Shown here: one piece after another, positions 26,323-34,363 of the stretch | Layout of the letters: every line of letters begins with the position of its first letter | How positions within the stretch are numbered: the stretch's first letter is position 1 | Origin: Streptomyces uncialis | Lineage (GTDB): Bacteria; Actinomycetota; Actinomycetes; Streptomycetales; Streptomycetaceae | Length of the DNA: 64,000 nt | Assembly: GCF_001905345.1 (NCBI RefSeq) | Contig: NZ_LFBV01000003.1 | Coordinates: forward strand, 226,232 to 290,231 | Direction of reading: 5' to 3' | Translations under genes and position numbers: made by a program | Notes under the pieces: model-generated | Databases searched by the model: none | What the model saw: the letters and a program-made list of their open reading frames with translations, nothing else | Told to the model about the DNA's origin: nothing

Positions 26323-27180
26323 ATGAACGTGAACACCGACGAACACGCAGACGAGGAGGCCGCGCACCCGGCGGCGGGCGTCGGCGGGCTGTACGACCGG
26401 AACACCGAGCTCGTGGACGGGGCGGCCGACGGGAACATCCACTTCGGCTACTGGGAGGGCGACTCCGACAGCAGCTCGTTCCTGGAGGCCACGGACCGGC
26501 TCACGGATCTGGTGGCGGAGCGGGTACGGGCCGGGTCGGGGCGGCGGCTGCTCGATGTGGGCTGCGGCACCGGCAGACCCGCGCTGCGGCTGGCCGCGGC
26601 CTCCGGGGCGCATGTCGTCGGGGTGTCGATCAGCCATCAGGAGATCGAGCTGGCCCAGGCACGGGCGGCGAGGTCCGGACTGGGCGACCGGGTCCGCTTC
26701 GCGTTCGCGGACGCCATGACGCTGCCGTTCGACGACGCGTCCTTCGACGCCGCCTGGGCCATCGAATCGCTCACTCATATGTCGGACCGGACGGAAGCGC
26801 TCCGTGAGATCCGCCGGACGCTGCGTCCGGGCGGACGGGTCGTCATCTCCGACTTCCTGCTGCGCCGTCCGCCCACCGGGGCGGCCAAGGAGATCGTCGA
26901 CCATATGTGCGAGGTGTTCCAGGCTCCGTCGGTCGCCGGGCCGGACGAGCACTGGTCCGCGGTGCGGGGGGCCGGTTTCGAGGTGGTCGAGTTCACCGAC
27001 ATCGGCGAGAACGTCCGCCGTTCCTTCATCGAGATCCCTGAGTTCCTGGGACGGGCCGGAGCCGCGGTCGAGGAAGGCGCCGACATCGAGTTCCTGGCCT
27101 CGGCCGACTCCTTCTCCCAGGCCGCCACCCTGTCCGAGGTGGGCTATGTCCTGATCGTGGCGGAGCGCCCGGCCGACTGA
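26323..27180 (+). CDS. SAM-dependent methyltransferase (class I, EryG-like)
   Basis: 285 aa from the ATG at 26323, which has a CAGGGAG-like ribosome site. The segment GLYDRNTELVDGAADGNIHFGYWEGDSDSS is typical of the EryG/geranyl-diphosphate methyltransferase branch. Motif I is LLDVGCGTGRPALRLAAASG (near residue 78), then FADAMTLPFDDASFDAAWAIESLTHM and LRPGGRVVISDF. It transfers a methyl group from S-adenosylmethionine to O, N or C. The acceptor here would be the alkaloid hydroxyl or ring nitrogen (inference). The methyl branch predicted from the PKS does not need this enzyme. Confidence 0.85.
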   Translation: MNVNTDEHADEEAAHPAAGVGGLYDRNTELVDGAADGNIHFGYWEGDSDSSSFLEATDRLTDLVAERVRAGSGRRLLDVGCGTGRPALRLAAASGAHVVGVSISHQEIELAQARAARSGLGDRVRFAFADAMTLPFDDASFDAAWAIESLTHMSDRTEALREIRRTLRPGGRVVISDFLLRRPPTGAAKEIVDHMCEVFQAPSVAGPDEHWSAVRGAGFEVVEFTDIGENVRRSFIEIPEFLGRAGAAVEEGADIEFLASADSFSQAATLSEVGYVLIVAERPAD

Positions 27181-27198
27181 CAGCCCCTCCGGGGCCGA

Positions 27199-27220
27199 CC
27201 GCCCGGGAAGGTCCGGGCGG
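27199..27220. terminator. Hairpin between methyltransferase and carboxylase operon
   Basis: Perfect 8-bp stem CCGCCCGG (27199-27206) / CCGGGCGG (27213-27220), 6-base loop, 18 bases after the methyltransferase stop codon, in a convergent gap. The following 60 bases are a loose ACGGGC-rich repeat. Confidence 0.6.
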
Positions 27221-27375
27221 AAGGGCACGCGACACGGGCCGGACAGGTGGTACGGGCAGGACAGACGGGCACGGGCGGGACGGGCGGCACGGCCTCCGCG
27301 ATCGTGCCGGAGGGGTCGTGACGGGGCCGAGCCCGCCGGTCCCCTCTCCCCCGCCGGGGCCCTTCCCGGAGCCGC

Positions 27376-27603
27376 TCAGTGCCAGCCGCTCCGCCGCCAG
27401 ACACCCGGACCGCGCCAGCCTGGCTGCCGACGTACCCAGGGCGTACGCCGGTACCCGTGGTGCGGCTCGCTCCCCCCCGGATCCGCGGCGCGCCGGGTCC
27501 GCACGGCGGTGAGGACCCGTAGCACCACCAGTACGGCGGCGATCTCCTCGTCGGTGGGCGTGCCGCGCAGGATCCGGACGGGCCGCGGGCGGGCCGGGTT
27601 CAC
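27376..27603 (-). CDS. Acyl-CoA carboxylase epsilon subunit
   Basis: 75-aa small subunit, GTG start overlapping the beta-subunit stop as GTGA. The core VRILRGTPTDEEIAAVLVVL is the diagnostic epsilon motif of actinobacterial acyl-CoA carboxylases. The rest is basic and Trp/Arg-rich. Epsilon binds the alpha-beta complex and stimulates carboxylation. Its presence next to the beta subunit argues that this carboxylase is functional. An alpha (biotin) subunit must come from elsewhere in the genome. Confidence 0.87.
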   Translation of the reverse strand: MNPARPRPVRILRGTPTDEEIAAVLVVLRVLTAVRTRRAADPGGSEPHHGYRRTPWVRRQPGWRGPGVWRRSGWH

Positions 27604-29216
27604 AGCGGGATGTTCCCGTGCTTGCGCGGGGACCGGGTGACGCGCTTGTCCCTCAGTGCCCGCAGGGCCGCGGCGGTCTGCCGACGGGTCTCATGAGGCA
27701 TGATGACCATGTCGACATAGCCGCGTTCGGCGGCCATGTACGGATTGCAGAGCGCCTTGTCGTACGCGGCGCGCAGCCGCTCGCGCTCGGCGTCCGGGTC
27801 GTCGGAGGCCTCCAGTGCCCGCCGGTGGAGCACTCCCACGGCGCTCTCGCCTCCCATGACCGCGATCTCGGCCGTCGGCCAGGCGAGATTCACATCGACG
27901 CCCTGGTGCTTGGAGCCCATCACCCCGTATCCGCCGCCGTATGCCTTGCGGGTGACCACGGTGACCATGGGCACGGTCGCCTCGGCATAGGCGTAGAAGA
28001 GCTTCGCGCCTCTGCGGATGATCCCGCTCCGCTCCTGTTCGAGGGCGGGGATGAAGCCCGGTACATCGACGAAGGTCAGCAGCGGGACGTGGAACGCGTC
28101 GCAGGTCCTGATGAACCGTGCCGCCTTCTCGCTGGCGTCGATGTCGAGCGCACCCGCCATGACGGCCGGCTGATTGGCCACGACTCCCACGCTGCGGCCC
28201 TCGACCCGACCGAATCCGCAGATCATGTTGCGGGCGAACAGCGGCTGCACCTCAAGGAGTTCACCGTCGTCGAGCACGGTCTGCACCAGGCTGAGCATGT
28301 CGTAGGGCTGGTTGCGGTCGTCGGGGATCAGCCGGTCCAGGGCGAGATCCGCCGCACTGGTCGCGTCCGTCCAGCCGGGGTCGTGGTGGACGGGCGGGTC
28401 CTCCATGTTGTTCGACGGCAGATAGCCCAGGAGCTGGCGTACGTAGGCGAAGGCATCCTTCTCGTCGGCGGCCAGGTAGTGGGCGTCGCCGGAGACGGTG
28501 TTGTGGACGCGGGCGCCGCCCAGGGTCTCGCGGTCGACGCTCTGGCCGGTGACGGTGCGCAGCACCTCCGGTCCGGTGACGAACATATGGGAGATGCCGT
28601 CGACCATGACGACGAAGTCGGTCATCGCGGGGGCGTAGACGGCTCCGCCCGCGCAGGGGCCGGTCATGAGGGAGATCTGCGGCACCACGCCCGAGGCGTC
28701 CACATGCCGCTTGCCCAGTTCGGAGTAGAGGGCGAGTGCGACGACGCCTTCCTGGATGCGCGCGCCACCGGAGTCGTTGATGCCGATGATGGGGGCGCCG
28801 GTGCGCAGGGCGAAGTCCATCACCTTCACGACCTTCTCGCCGAAGACCTCGCCCAGGGAGCCGCCGAAGACGGTGAAGTCCTGGGCGAAGAGACAGACCC
28901 GGCGGCCGTCGACGGTGCCGTATCCGGTGATCACCCCGTCGCCGAGGGGCCGGTCCCGTTCGAGGCCGAAGTTGTGGCTGCGGTGCCGGGCGAGGGCGTC
29001 GAGCTCGACGAAGGAGCCCCGGTCGAGCAGGGCCTCGATACGTTCGCGCGCCGTCAGTTTGCCCTTGGCGTGCTGACGCTCGACGGCCCGGGAATCCTCC
29101 GGTCGGCTCAGCAGGGCCCGGCGTCGGGCCAGTTCGGCGAGCCGCTCCCGGGTGGTCCCGCCGTCGCTGTCGCCGGATTCGGGGGGCGGGGGCTTCGCGG
29201 GGCCGGGGCCGGTCAT
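27600..29216 (-). CDS. Acyl-CoA carboxylase beta subunit (carboxyltransferase)
   Basis: 538 aa from the ATG at 29216, which overlaps the FAAL stop as ATGA. Biotin-dependent carboxyltransferase fold: KLTARERIEALLDRGSFVELD, VFGGSLGEVFGEKVVKVMDFAL, GAPIIGINDSGGARIQEGV (acyl-CoA site) and YAYAEATVPMVTVVTRKAYGGGYGVMGSKH (carboxybiotin site). It carboxylates acetyl-, propionyl- or a longer acyl-CoA. In this cluster the obvious job is methylmalonyl-CoA for the single methylmalonyl-type AT, or carboxylation of an unusual acyl-CoA linked to the neighbouring FAAL. It is translationally coupled on both sides. Confidence 0.9.
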   Translation of the reverse strand: MTGPGPAKPPPPESGDSDGGTTRERLAELARRRALLSRPEDSRAVERQHAKGKLTARERIEALLDRGSFVELDALARHRSHNFGLERDRPLGDGVITGYGTVDGRRVCLFAQDFTVFGGSLGEVFGEKVVKVMDFALRTGAPIIGINDSGGARIQEGVVALALYSELGKRHVDASGVVPQISLMTGPCAGGAVYAPAMTDFVVMVDGISHMFVTGPEVLRTVTGQSVDRETLGGARVHNTVSGDAHYLAADEKDAFAYVRQLLGYLPSNNMEDPPVHHDPGWTDATSAADLALDRLIPDDRNQPYDMLSLVQTVLDDGELLEVQPLFARNMICGFGRVEGRSVGVVANQPAVMAGALDIDASEKAARFIRTCDAFHVPLLTFVDVPGFIPALEQERSGIIRRGAKLFYAYAEATVPMVTVVTRKAYGGGYGVMGSKHQGVDVNLAWPTAEIAVMGGESAVGVLHRRALEASDDPDAERERLRAAYDKALCNPYMAAERGYVDMVIMPHETRRQTAAALRALRDKRVTRSPRKHGNIPL

Positions 29217-31021
29217 CGGGAGACCTCCGCGGAGCGTACGGGTGCGGCGGGCGGGGGGACGGCGGCGGAGCGCAGGGTGCCGTCCGTGTACCGCTGTGCG
29301 CACTCGCGTCGCCGTACCTTGCCGCTCGATGTGCGGGGCAGCGTGCCGCGGCGGACGATCAGGATGTCGTCCGCCGCCAGGCGGTGGTGTTCGCGGATCG
29401 CGTCGTGGACGTGCGCGCGCAGCAGCCGCTCCCCCGGCTCCCTGAGTACCTTGCCGTCCGCTTCGACGACGACCACCAGCCGCTCGGCCGTGCCGTCGTC
29501 GGTGGAGAAGGCGGCGGCGCAGTTGGGGTGCAGGCCGGACACCGCGGACTCCGCGGTGAGTTCGAGGTCCTGCGGGTAGTGGTTGCGGCCCTGGCGGATG
29601 ATGATGTCCTTGAGTCTGCCGGTGACATACAGTTCGCCGTCCCGTACGAATCCGAGGTCGCCGGTACGCAGATGGGTCCCGGGCGCCCCGGCGGACGACG
29701 GGGCGTCGGCGGCGGTACCGCTCAGCCGGGCGCGGAACGTCGCCTCGCTCATTTCCGGCCTGCCGAGGTATCCGGCGGCGACGCACGGTCCGCTGATCCA
29801 GATCTCACCGATCACGTCCGGCGGGCACGGTTCCAGGGTGACCGGGTCGACGGCGCGCACTTGTGTGTCCAGGACCGGAACTCCGCTGCTCACCACCGGT
29901 GTCGCGTCGTCGTCGGTCCCGCTCACCGGCCGGACCCGGTTCTGGCCGAGGGCGTCGGCGGACAGGAACAGCACGGTGGGTTCGCGGTCCTGGGGTGTGC
30001 CGGTGGCTTTGAGGGTGTTCTCGGCGAGTCCGTACCCGGGGGCCATGGCGCGGGCGGCGAAGCCGTACGGGGCGAAGGTCTCGGAGAAGGAGCGGAGTGT
30101 CCTCCAGCGGATGGGTTCCGCGCCGTTGCCGGCCACCCGCCAGCTGGAGAGGTCGCCCACCCGTGCGGTCCGGCCCTCGCGGGCGGCGCGCACACACATC
30201 TCGTACGCGAAGCTCGGTGCCGCCGAGTGGGTCGCCCGGAAGCGTGAGACGGCCTCCAGCCAGCGGGCCGGGCGGCGGATGAAGGCGCCGGGCGCCATCA
30301 GATAGGACGGTGCTCCGGTCCACAGCGGGAGCAGTACGCCGAACAGCATGCCCATGTCGTGGAAGAGCGGCAGCCAGGAGACGAAGACGCCGTCCTGTCC
30401 GAGGGGCCAGAGGGCTTCCGTCTCCATGGCGTTGCAGCGGAAGTTGGCGTGGGTGACCATCACGCCTTTGGGGTCGCCGGTGGAGCCGGAGGTGTACTGG
30501 AGCAGGGCGATGCCTTCGGGACGAAGGTCGCGGTCGTCCCTCGGGGCCGTCACGTCGCGCGGTGCCGAGGCGATGGTGTCGGTGGCGAGCAGGGTGAGTC
30601 CGGCGAGCTCCGGCAGACCGCCGAACCGCTCCCGCAGGTCCCGGGCGACCTCGGCGGTGGTCAGCACCGTGGTCGTGCCCGCGTCATGGGCGATACGGCG
30701 CAGCGTCTCGACGTCCTGGCGGCGCCGGGGGACCTGGACGGGGGCACCGGCGACATCCGCGTACATGCAGCCCAGCAGGGCGCGGATGAACTCCGGTCCG
30801 GACGGATGGAGCAGGATCGCGGTGCGGCCGGCCAGTCCGGCTTCCTCGAAGACGGTGGCCCGGGAGCGCGCCGCGTCGTCGAGCTGCCGCCAGGTGAGCC
30901 GTTCGCCGGGTTCCTCGCCGTCGCGGAGGAAGACGTAGGCGGTCCCGTCGGGCTGTTTCTCGCTGCGTGTCCGCAAGGCGCCGGGAATGGTCCGCGCGTG
31001 GTCGGGGGGCGGCGGTGTCAT
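29213..31021 (-). CDS. Fatty acyl-AMP ligase (FAAL)
   Basis: 602 aa from the ATG at 31021, overlapping a 57-aa upstream ORF as ATGA. Adenylation motifs: LLQYTSGSTGDPKGVMVTH, the FAAL/FACL block FVSWLPLFHDMGMLFGVLLPLW, YGLAENTLK, THLRTGDLGFVRDGELYVTGRLKDIIIRQGRN and the C-terminal catalytic Lys in SSGKVRRRE. RPARWLEAVSRFRATHSAAPSFAYEMCVR is typical of FAALs, which load acyl-AMPs onto a carrier protein rather than CoA. No free carrier protein is in the window. The PKS already has a KSQ starter module, so its acceptor is unclear. It may prime ACP0 with another acid, or acylate a separate partner. Confidence 0.87.
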   Translation of the reverse strand: MTPPPPDHARTIPGALRTRSEKQPDGTAYVFLRDGEEPGERLTWRQLDDAARSRATVFEEAGLAGRTAILLHPSGPEFIRALLGCMYADVAGAPVQVPRRRQDVETLRRIAHDAGTTTVLTTAEVARDLRERFGGLPELAGLTLLATDTIASAPRDVTAPRDDRDLRPEGIALLQYTSGSTGDPKGVMVTHANFRCNAMETEALWPLGQDGVFVSWLPLFHDMGMLFGVLLPLWTGAPSYLMAPGAFIRRPARWLEAVSRFRATHSAAPSFAYEMCVRAAREGRTARVGDLSSWRVAGNGAEPIRWRTLRSFSETFAPYGFAARAMAPGYGLAENTLKATGTPQDREPTVLFLSADALGQNRVRPVSGTDDDATPVVSSGVPVLDTQVRAVDPVTLEPCPPDVIGEIWISGPCVAAGYLGRPEMSEATFRARLSGTAADAPSSAGAPGTHLRTGDLGFVRDGELYVTGRLKDIIIRQGRNHYPQDLELTAESAVSGLHPNCAAAFSTDDGTAERLVVVVEADGKVLREPGERLLRAHVHDAIREHHRLAADDILIVRRGTLPRTSSGKVRRRECAQRYTDGTLRSAAVPPPAAPVRSAEVSR

Positions 31022-31191
31022 GAGGCCGCCCCGACGGACCGGGGACGCTCCGGGGGCGTGGCGGTGGCCGTGCGGCTCAGGGAGAGGACGGCCAGGATGA
31101 TTTCTCTGGTGCTGGGCATCGCGGAGAGTGGGGAATGGCCTGCGGGGGCCGTGTTCGCTGCCACAGCCTCGGCTATTTTTTCCACGGGCAT
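31018..31191 (-). CDS. Small 57-aa ORF translationally coupled to FAAL
   Basis: ATG at 31191 with an AAAAGAGGC ribosome site immediately upstream. The stop TGA (31020-31018) overlaps the FAAL start as ATGA, the same coupling used by the next genes of the operon. The peptide begins MPVEKIAEAVAANTAP and contains REIILAVLSLSRTATAT. It has no Cys, no carrier-protein Ser motif and no recognisable domain. It could be a leader peptide that couples FAAL translation, or a small partner protein. The function is unknown. Confidence 0.5.
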   Translation of the reverse strand: MPVEKIAEAVAANTAPAGHSPLSAMPSTREIILAVLSLSRTATATPPERPRSVGAAS

Positions 31192-31897
31192 GCCTCTTTT
31201 GCAGAGTATTGGCGTGGCGGTGATCGGAAGAAGCGCCTGGCATCGGCGATTTACCGGGGACCCTACCCGAGTACCGGCGCCGTCCGCGTCAGAGCGCAGT
31301 CATGAGGCGGTAACCATTCATCGAGCCAATGGGATCGGATCCGGCAGCCCTGGCCGGAAATACTTGATTCGCCTGTCCCGGTGCGGTCGCCGGATATCCG
31401 AAGGGATCGAATAGGGATTCATACGGTCAGGTCCGGGGCGTCGCGGATAATTTTCCCGAGGGCTGGGAAGACACCTTTGGGCACCCGCTCACGCTGGATT
31501 CATCGAGTGGTAACCCGAATCGTTCGGCACGGCGACGGACCGCATGGCGAGCGGTGATGAGCCTGGCATCCACCGAAACGGAAGTGACTCCTGTGAATCC
31601 ACTCGCCCGCCGCGCGGACGCGATGCGCGTGCGGTGGCATCCGCCATCCAAAGGCAATTGATTTCCGTATGGATCGCACATACTCTGAGGTGCATACCAT
31701 TCCAGGATTACCGAATATTCGTTCGATGGATACACGGCCGGAAAGCTGGCCCGCGGACGTCCTTCTTTCGGACCCGCGCCGCCCCACGCGTACGGCCTTC
31801 CACATTTCTCTCACTTTCGCCGCACCCACACTTCCTGGATCCGGCCAGTTCGTATCAAGTGAATACACCACATTTCGTGACGCGCTAGGGAGCGACG
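31192..31897. other. Divergent control region between FAAL operon and SARP gene
   Basis: About 700 AT-richer bases (relative to the genes) without a convincing coding region. It must hold promoters for the FAAL operon (leftward) and the SARP gene (rightward). ATCCGAA-GGG-ATCGAA (31396-31411) is a loose 10-base direct repeat resembling the PKS promoter repeat. AGGGAG at 31887-31892 is the ribosome site of the SARP gene. Confidence 0.5.
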
Positions 31898-34270
31898 GTG
31901 GAGTTTCAGATCTTGGGGCCCATGGAAGCCTTCGACGACGGTCGCCCGCTGGCACTCGGAGGGACCAAACAGAAGGCGACCCTCGGCTATCTGCTGTTGC
32001 AGGCCGATCGGGCCGTCGCGACCAGTCAACTGCTGCATGCCTTGTGGCCGGTAGGGGAAGCCCCGGTCTCCGCCCGGAAGGTGCTCCAGAACGCCGTATG
32101 GGGTCTGCGGCGGGCACTCACCACGTCGGGGCCGCCGGACGGGACACCCGCGCTGGTCACCCAGCCCCCCGGCTACAAGCTGCGGGTCGACCCCGACGAC
32201 ATCGACTTCTTCCGTTTCCGGAGCCGGGTGGAGGCGGGCCGGACGCGGCTCGCGGCCGGTGAGCCCGAGCGGGCCGCGCTGACACTGCGCGGCGCGCTGT
32301 CGCTGTGGCGCGGCCCCTTGCTGGCGGATGTCGTCGAAGCGGGCATCTCCTGGCCCGAGCTGACCACCGCGCAGAACGCGCGATGGGACGCGATGGAGGA
32401 CTACTTCGAGGCCGAGCTGGCGTGCGGGCGTCATCTGGCGGTGCTCGGCGAACTGGAGGCCATGGTGGAGGGCATGGCACTTCGGGAGCGCTCCTGCGGG
32501 CAGCTGATGCTGGCCCTCTACCGGGGTGGCCGCCAGTCGGACGCGCTCCATGTCTACAGCAGGGTGCGCACGGCACTGGTGGAGAGGCTGGGACTGGAGC
32601 CGGGCCGCGACCTCCAGTCGCTCCAGCAGGCGATCCTGGCCCACGACCCCGCACTGACGCTGCCCGGCGCGGACGCCTGCCGGCCGGGCCGGACGGGAGC
32701 CGAACTCGCCGCCGCTCCCCGGGTATCCGCCGCGTCACGCGAGGAAACGGTGCCGTCCCAGCGGCAGCCGGCCGACAGCGACCGGTGGACCGTCTACGGC
32801 GTTCCCGCACCCGGGGCCGAGTCCGGCGCACGCGAGTGGGTGAGCACCTTGCTGGTGCAGTCCCGGTTCGCCGAGGGTGCCGTCGGCGGCCGCGGGGCCG
32901 AGGCGGACGATCTGCTGGACGACATCGCCGCACGGGTCAGGGACACCGCCGAGCGCTTCGGGGGCGCGGTCAGCGCCACCCTGGGCTCCGTCACGGTGCT
33001 GCTGTTCGGCAACAAGACGGAGCGTCAGGGCTCCGCCGAGCGAGCGGTGCTGGCCGGGCTGGCCATCGCCGACGAACTGCGGTCCGGCGCGGGGGCGCTG
33101 CCCCCGGGGGTGTCGGTCCGCGCCTCGGTGGGCACCGGCGAGGTACTGGTACGCAGCAGACTCTCCGACGGCGCTCCGCTGACGTTCTCCGGGGTCCTGC
33201 TCGGCCGGGCGCACGCCCTGCTCTTCCACGCGGGCGACGACGAGATCCGGGTCTGTGACGAGACCCGCCGGGCCACCACGGCGCTCGTCGGCCACCGGCT
33301 CGACGACACCACCGGTGAGTGGATCGTCGACGGCGCGCTCGGGGAGGAGTCCCTGCCCACCGTGGAGCGGGAGTTCGAGCTGGGGCTCGTCCGGCAGCTC
33401 GTGGAGCTCGCCCGGCACCGCTCCACCTCGCATCTCGTGACCGTGCTCGGCGACGCGGGAACCGGCAAGTCGCGCTTCCTCACGGAGGTCGGCCGGGAGG
33501 TGGCCGACCGGTCGTGCCTGGCCCGCTTCCAGGTGCCGGAAGCCGCCTCGGACCCGGCCGCGGCGACCGCCTCGGAGCCGGTCCCGAGCGAGGTCCATGC
33601 CCTGGAGTGCGCGATGGTCAACGCCCTCTGCGGCATTCTGCCGGGCGACTCCCGGCAGCTCGCGACGGACAAACTCCTCAGTTCCTTCCGCCGGCTGGTC
33701 GACCATGACACCGAGGGGCAGGTGGGCTGGCTCAAGGAGTGTCTGATCCCGTTCGTCGATCCCGGCGCGGGCCCGGTCCCGCCGAAGGACACTGCGGTGG
33801 AGATCGACGAATGGCGCAGGTTCCTGGAGCAACCGGAGCTGGGGAACCCTCTCGTCCTCGTCATCGACGACCTCCACCGGGCCGACGACGAGTTGCTGGA
33901 GTTCATCGACGGGCTGACCGATCTGTGGTGGGTGCCGCTCATCGTCGTCGCGTCGGCACGTCCGCAGCTGCTGCACCGGCGGCCCGGCTGGGGCGGCGGC
34001 AAGCGGCATGCCACGACGATCACACTGGAGGCGCTCTCGGACGCCGCGGTGGACGAACTGGCCGACTTTCTGCTGCTGCCCGCGCTGAGCGAACGCAAGG
34101 GGCCCGCCCGGTGGTTCCCCGCCCGGGTGAGCGGTGGCCCGGTGGAGAAGCCGGACGAGCGGCGCCGCTATGTCCGCGCCCTGCTGAGCATGGGAGCGCC
34201 GCGGCGTATCGTCCGGAGCGCCGACCGGGCCGCGCCCGAGCCCCTGCTGTCGCCGTCCAGCGGCAGGTAG
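31898..34270 (+). CDS. Large SARP-type pathway regulator with cyclase-like and ATPase domains
   Basis: 790 aa, GTG start (VEFQILGPMEAF) 5 bases after AGGGAG. Residues 1-95 form an OmpR-like winged helix (LALGGTKQKATLGYLLLQADRAVATSQLLHALW). Residues 100-250 form the bacterial transcriptional activation domain (FRFRSRVEAGRTRLAAGEPERAA, LVERLGLEPGRDLQSLQQAILAHD). Residues about 285-470 resemble a class III nucleotidyl cyclase domain (VSTLLVQSRFAEG, VRASVGTGEVLVRS). An AAA-type ATPase region follows (Walker A GDAGTGKS near 520, Walker B LVLVIDDLHRAD near 655). This is the PimR-like plan: SARP fused to a cyclase/LAL-like half. It very probably activates the PKS genes. Confidence 0.87.
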   Translation: MEFQILGPMEAFDDGRPLALGGTKQKATLGYLLLQADRAVATSQLLHALWPVGEAPVSARKVLQNAVWGLRRALTTSGPPDGTPALVTQPPGYKLRVDPDDIDFFRFRSRVEAGRTRLAAGEPERAALTLRGALSLWRGPLLADVVEAGISWPELTTAQNARWDAMEDYFEAELACGRHLAVLGELEAMVEGMALRERSCGQLMLALYRGGRQSDALHVYSRVRTALVERLGLEPGRDLQSLQQAILAHDPALTLPGADACRPGRTGAELAAAPRVSAASREETVPSQRQPADSDRWTVYGVPAPGAESGAREWVSTLLVQSRFAEGAVGGRGAEADDLLDDIAARVRDTAERFGGAVSATLGSVTVLLFGNKTERQGSAERAVLAGLAIADELRSGAGALPPGVSVRASVGTGEVLVRSRLSDGAPLTFSGVLLGRAHALLFHAGDDEIRVCDETRRATTALVGHRLDDTTGEWIVDGALGEESLPTVEREFELGLVRQLVELARHRSTSHLVTVLGDAGTGKSRFLTEVGREVADRSCLARFQVPEAASDPAAATASEPVPSEVHALECAMVNALCGILPGDSRQLATDKLLSSFRRLVDHDTEGQVGWLKECLIPFVDPGAGPVPPKDTAVEIDEWRRFLEQPELGNPLVLVIDDLHRADDELLEFIDGLTDLWWVPLIVVASARPQLLHRRPGWGGGKRHATTITLEALSDAAVDELADFLLLPALSERKGPARWFPARVSGGPVEKPDERRRYVRALLSMGAPRRIVRSADRAAPEPLLSPSSGR

Positions 34271-34363
34271 TGGCGGCCCTTCGGCGCGGCCTGGCCGTCG
34301 CCCTCCCCCGGCGGGAGGCAGCTGTGGGGGCGCGATGTCTCCCCCTGGGCGCCCGGCGGGACC

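Noticed and set aside
27230..27290. ACGGGC-rich short repeats after the methyltransferase
   Set aside because: Irregular unit length and spacing; looks like GC-rich low complexity rather than a functional array or CRISPR.
29217..29786. N-terminal extension of the carboxylase beta gene
   Set aside because: It lies inside the FAAL coding region in another frame; family length and the ATGA overlap support 29216.
29213..31021. FAAL as the normal starter-loading enzyme of the PKS
   Set aside because: The loading module has a complete KSQ-AT-ACP that makes acetyl-ACP by itself; FAAL priming would be an alternative, not the default.
31427..31735. 102-aa minus-strand frame in the FAAL/SARP control region
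   Set aside because: No ribosome site, no recognisable family and atypical codon use; better seen as non-coding promoter DNA.
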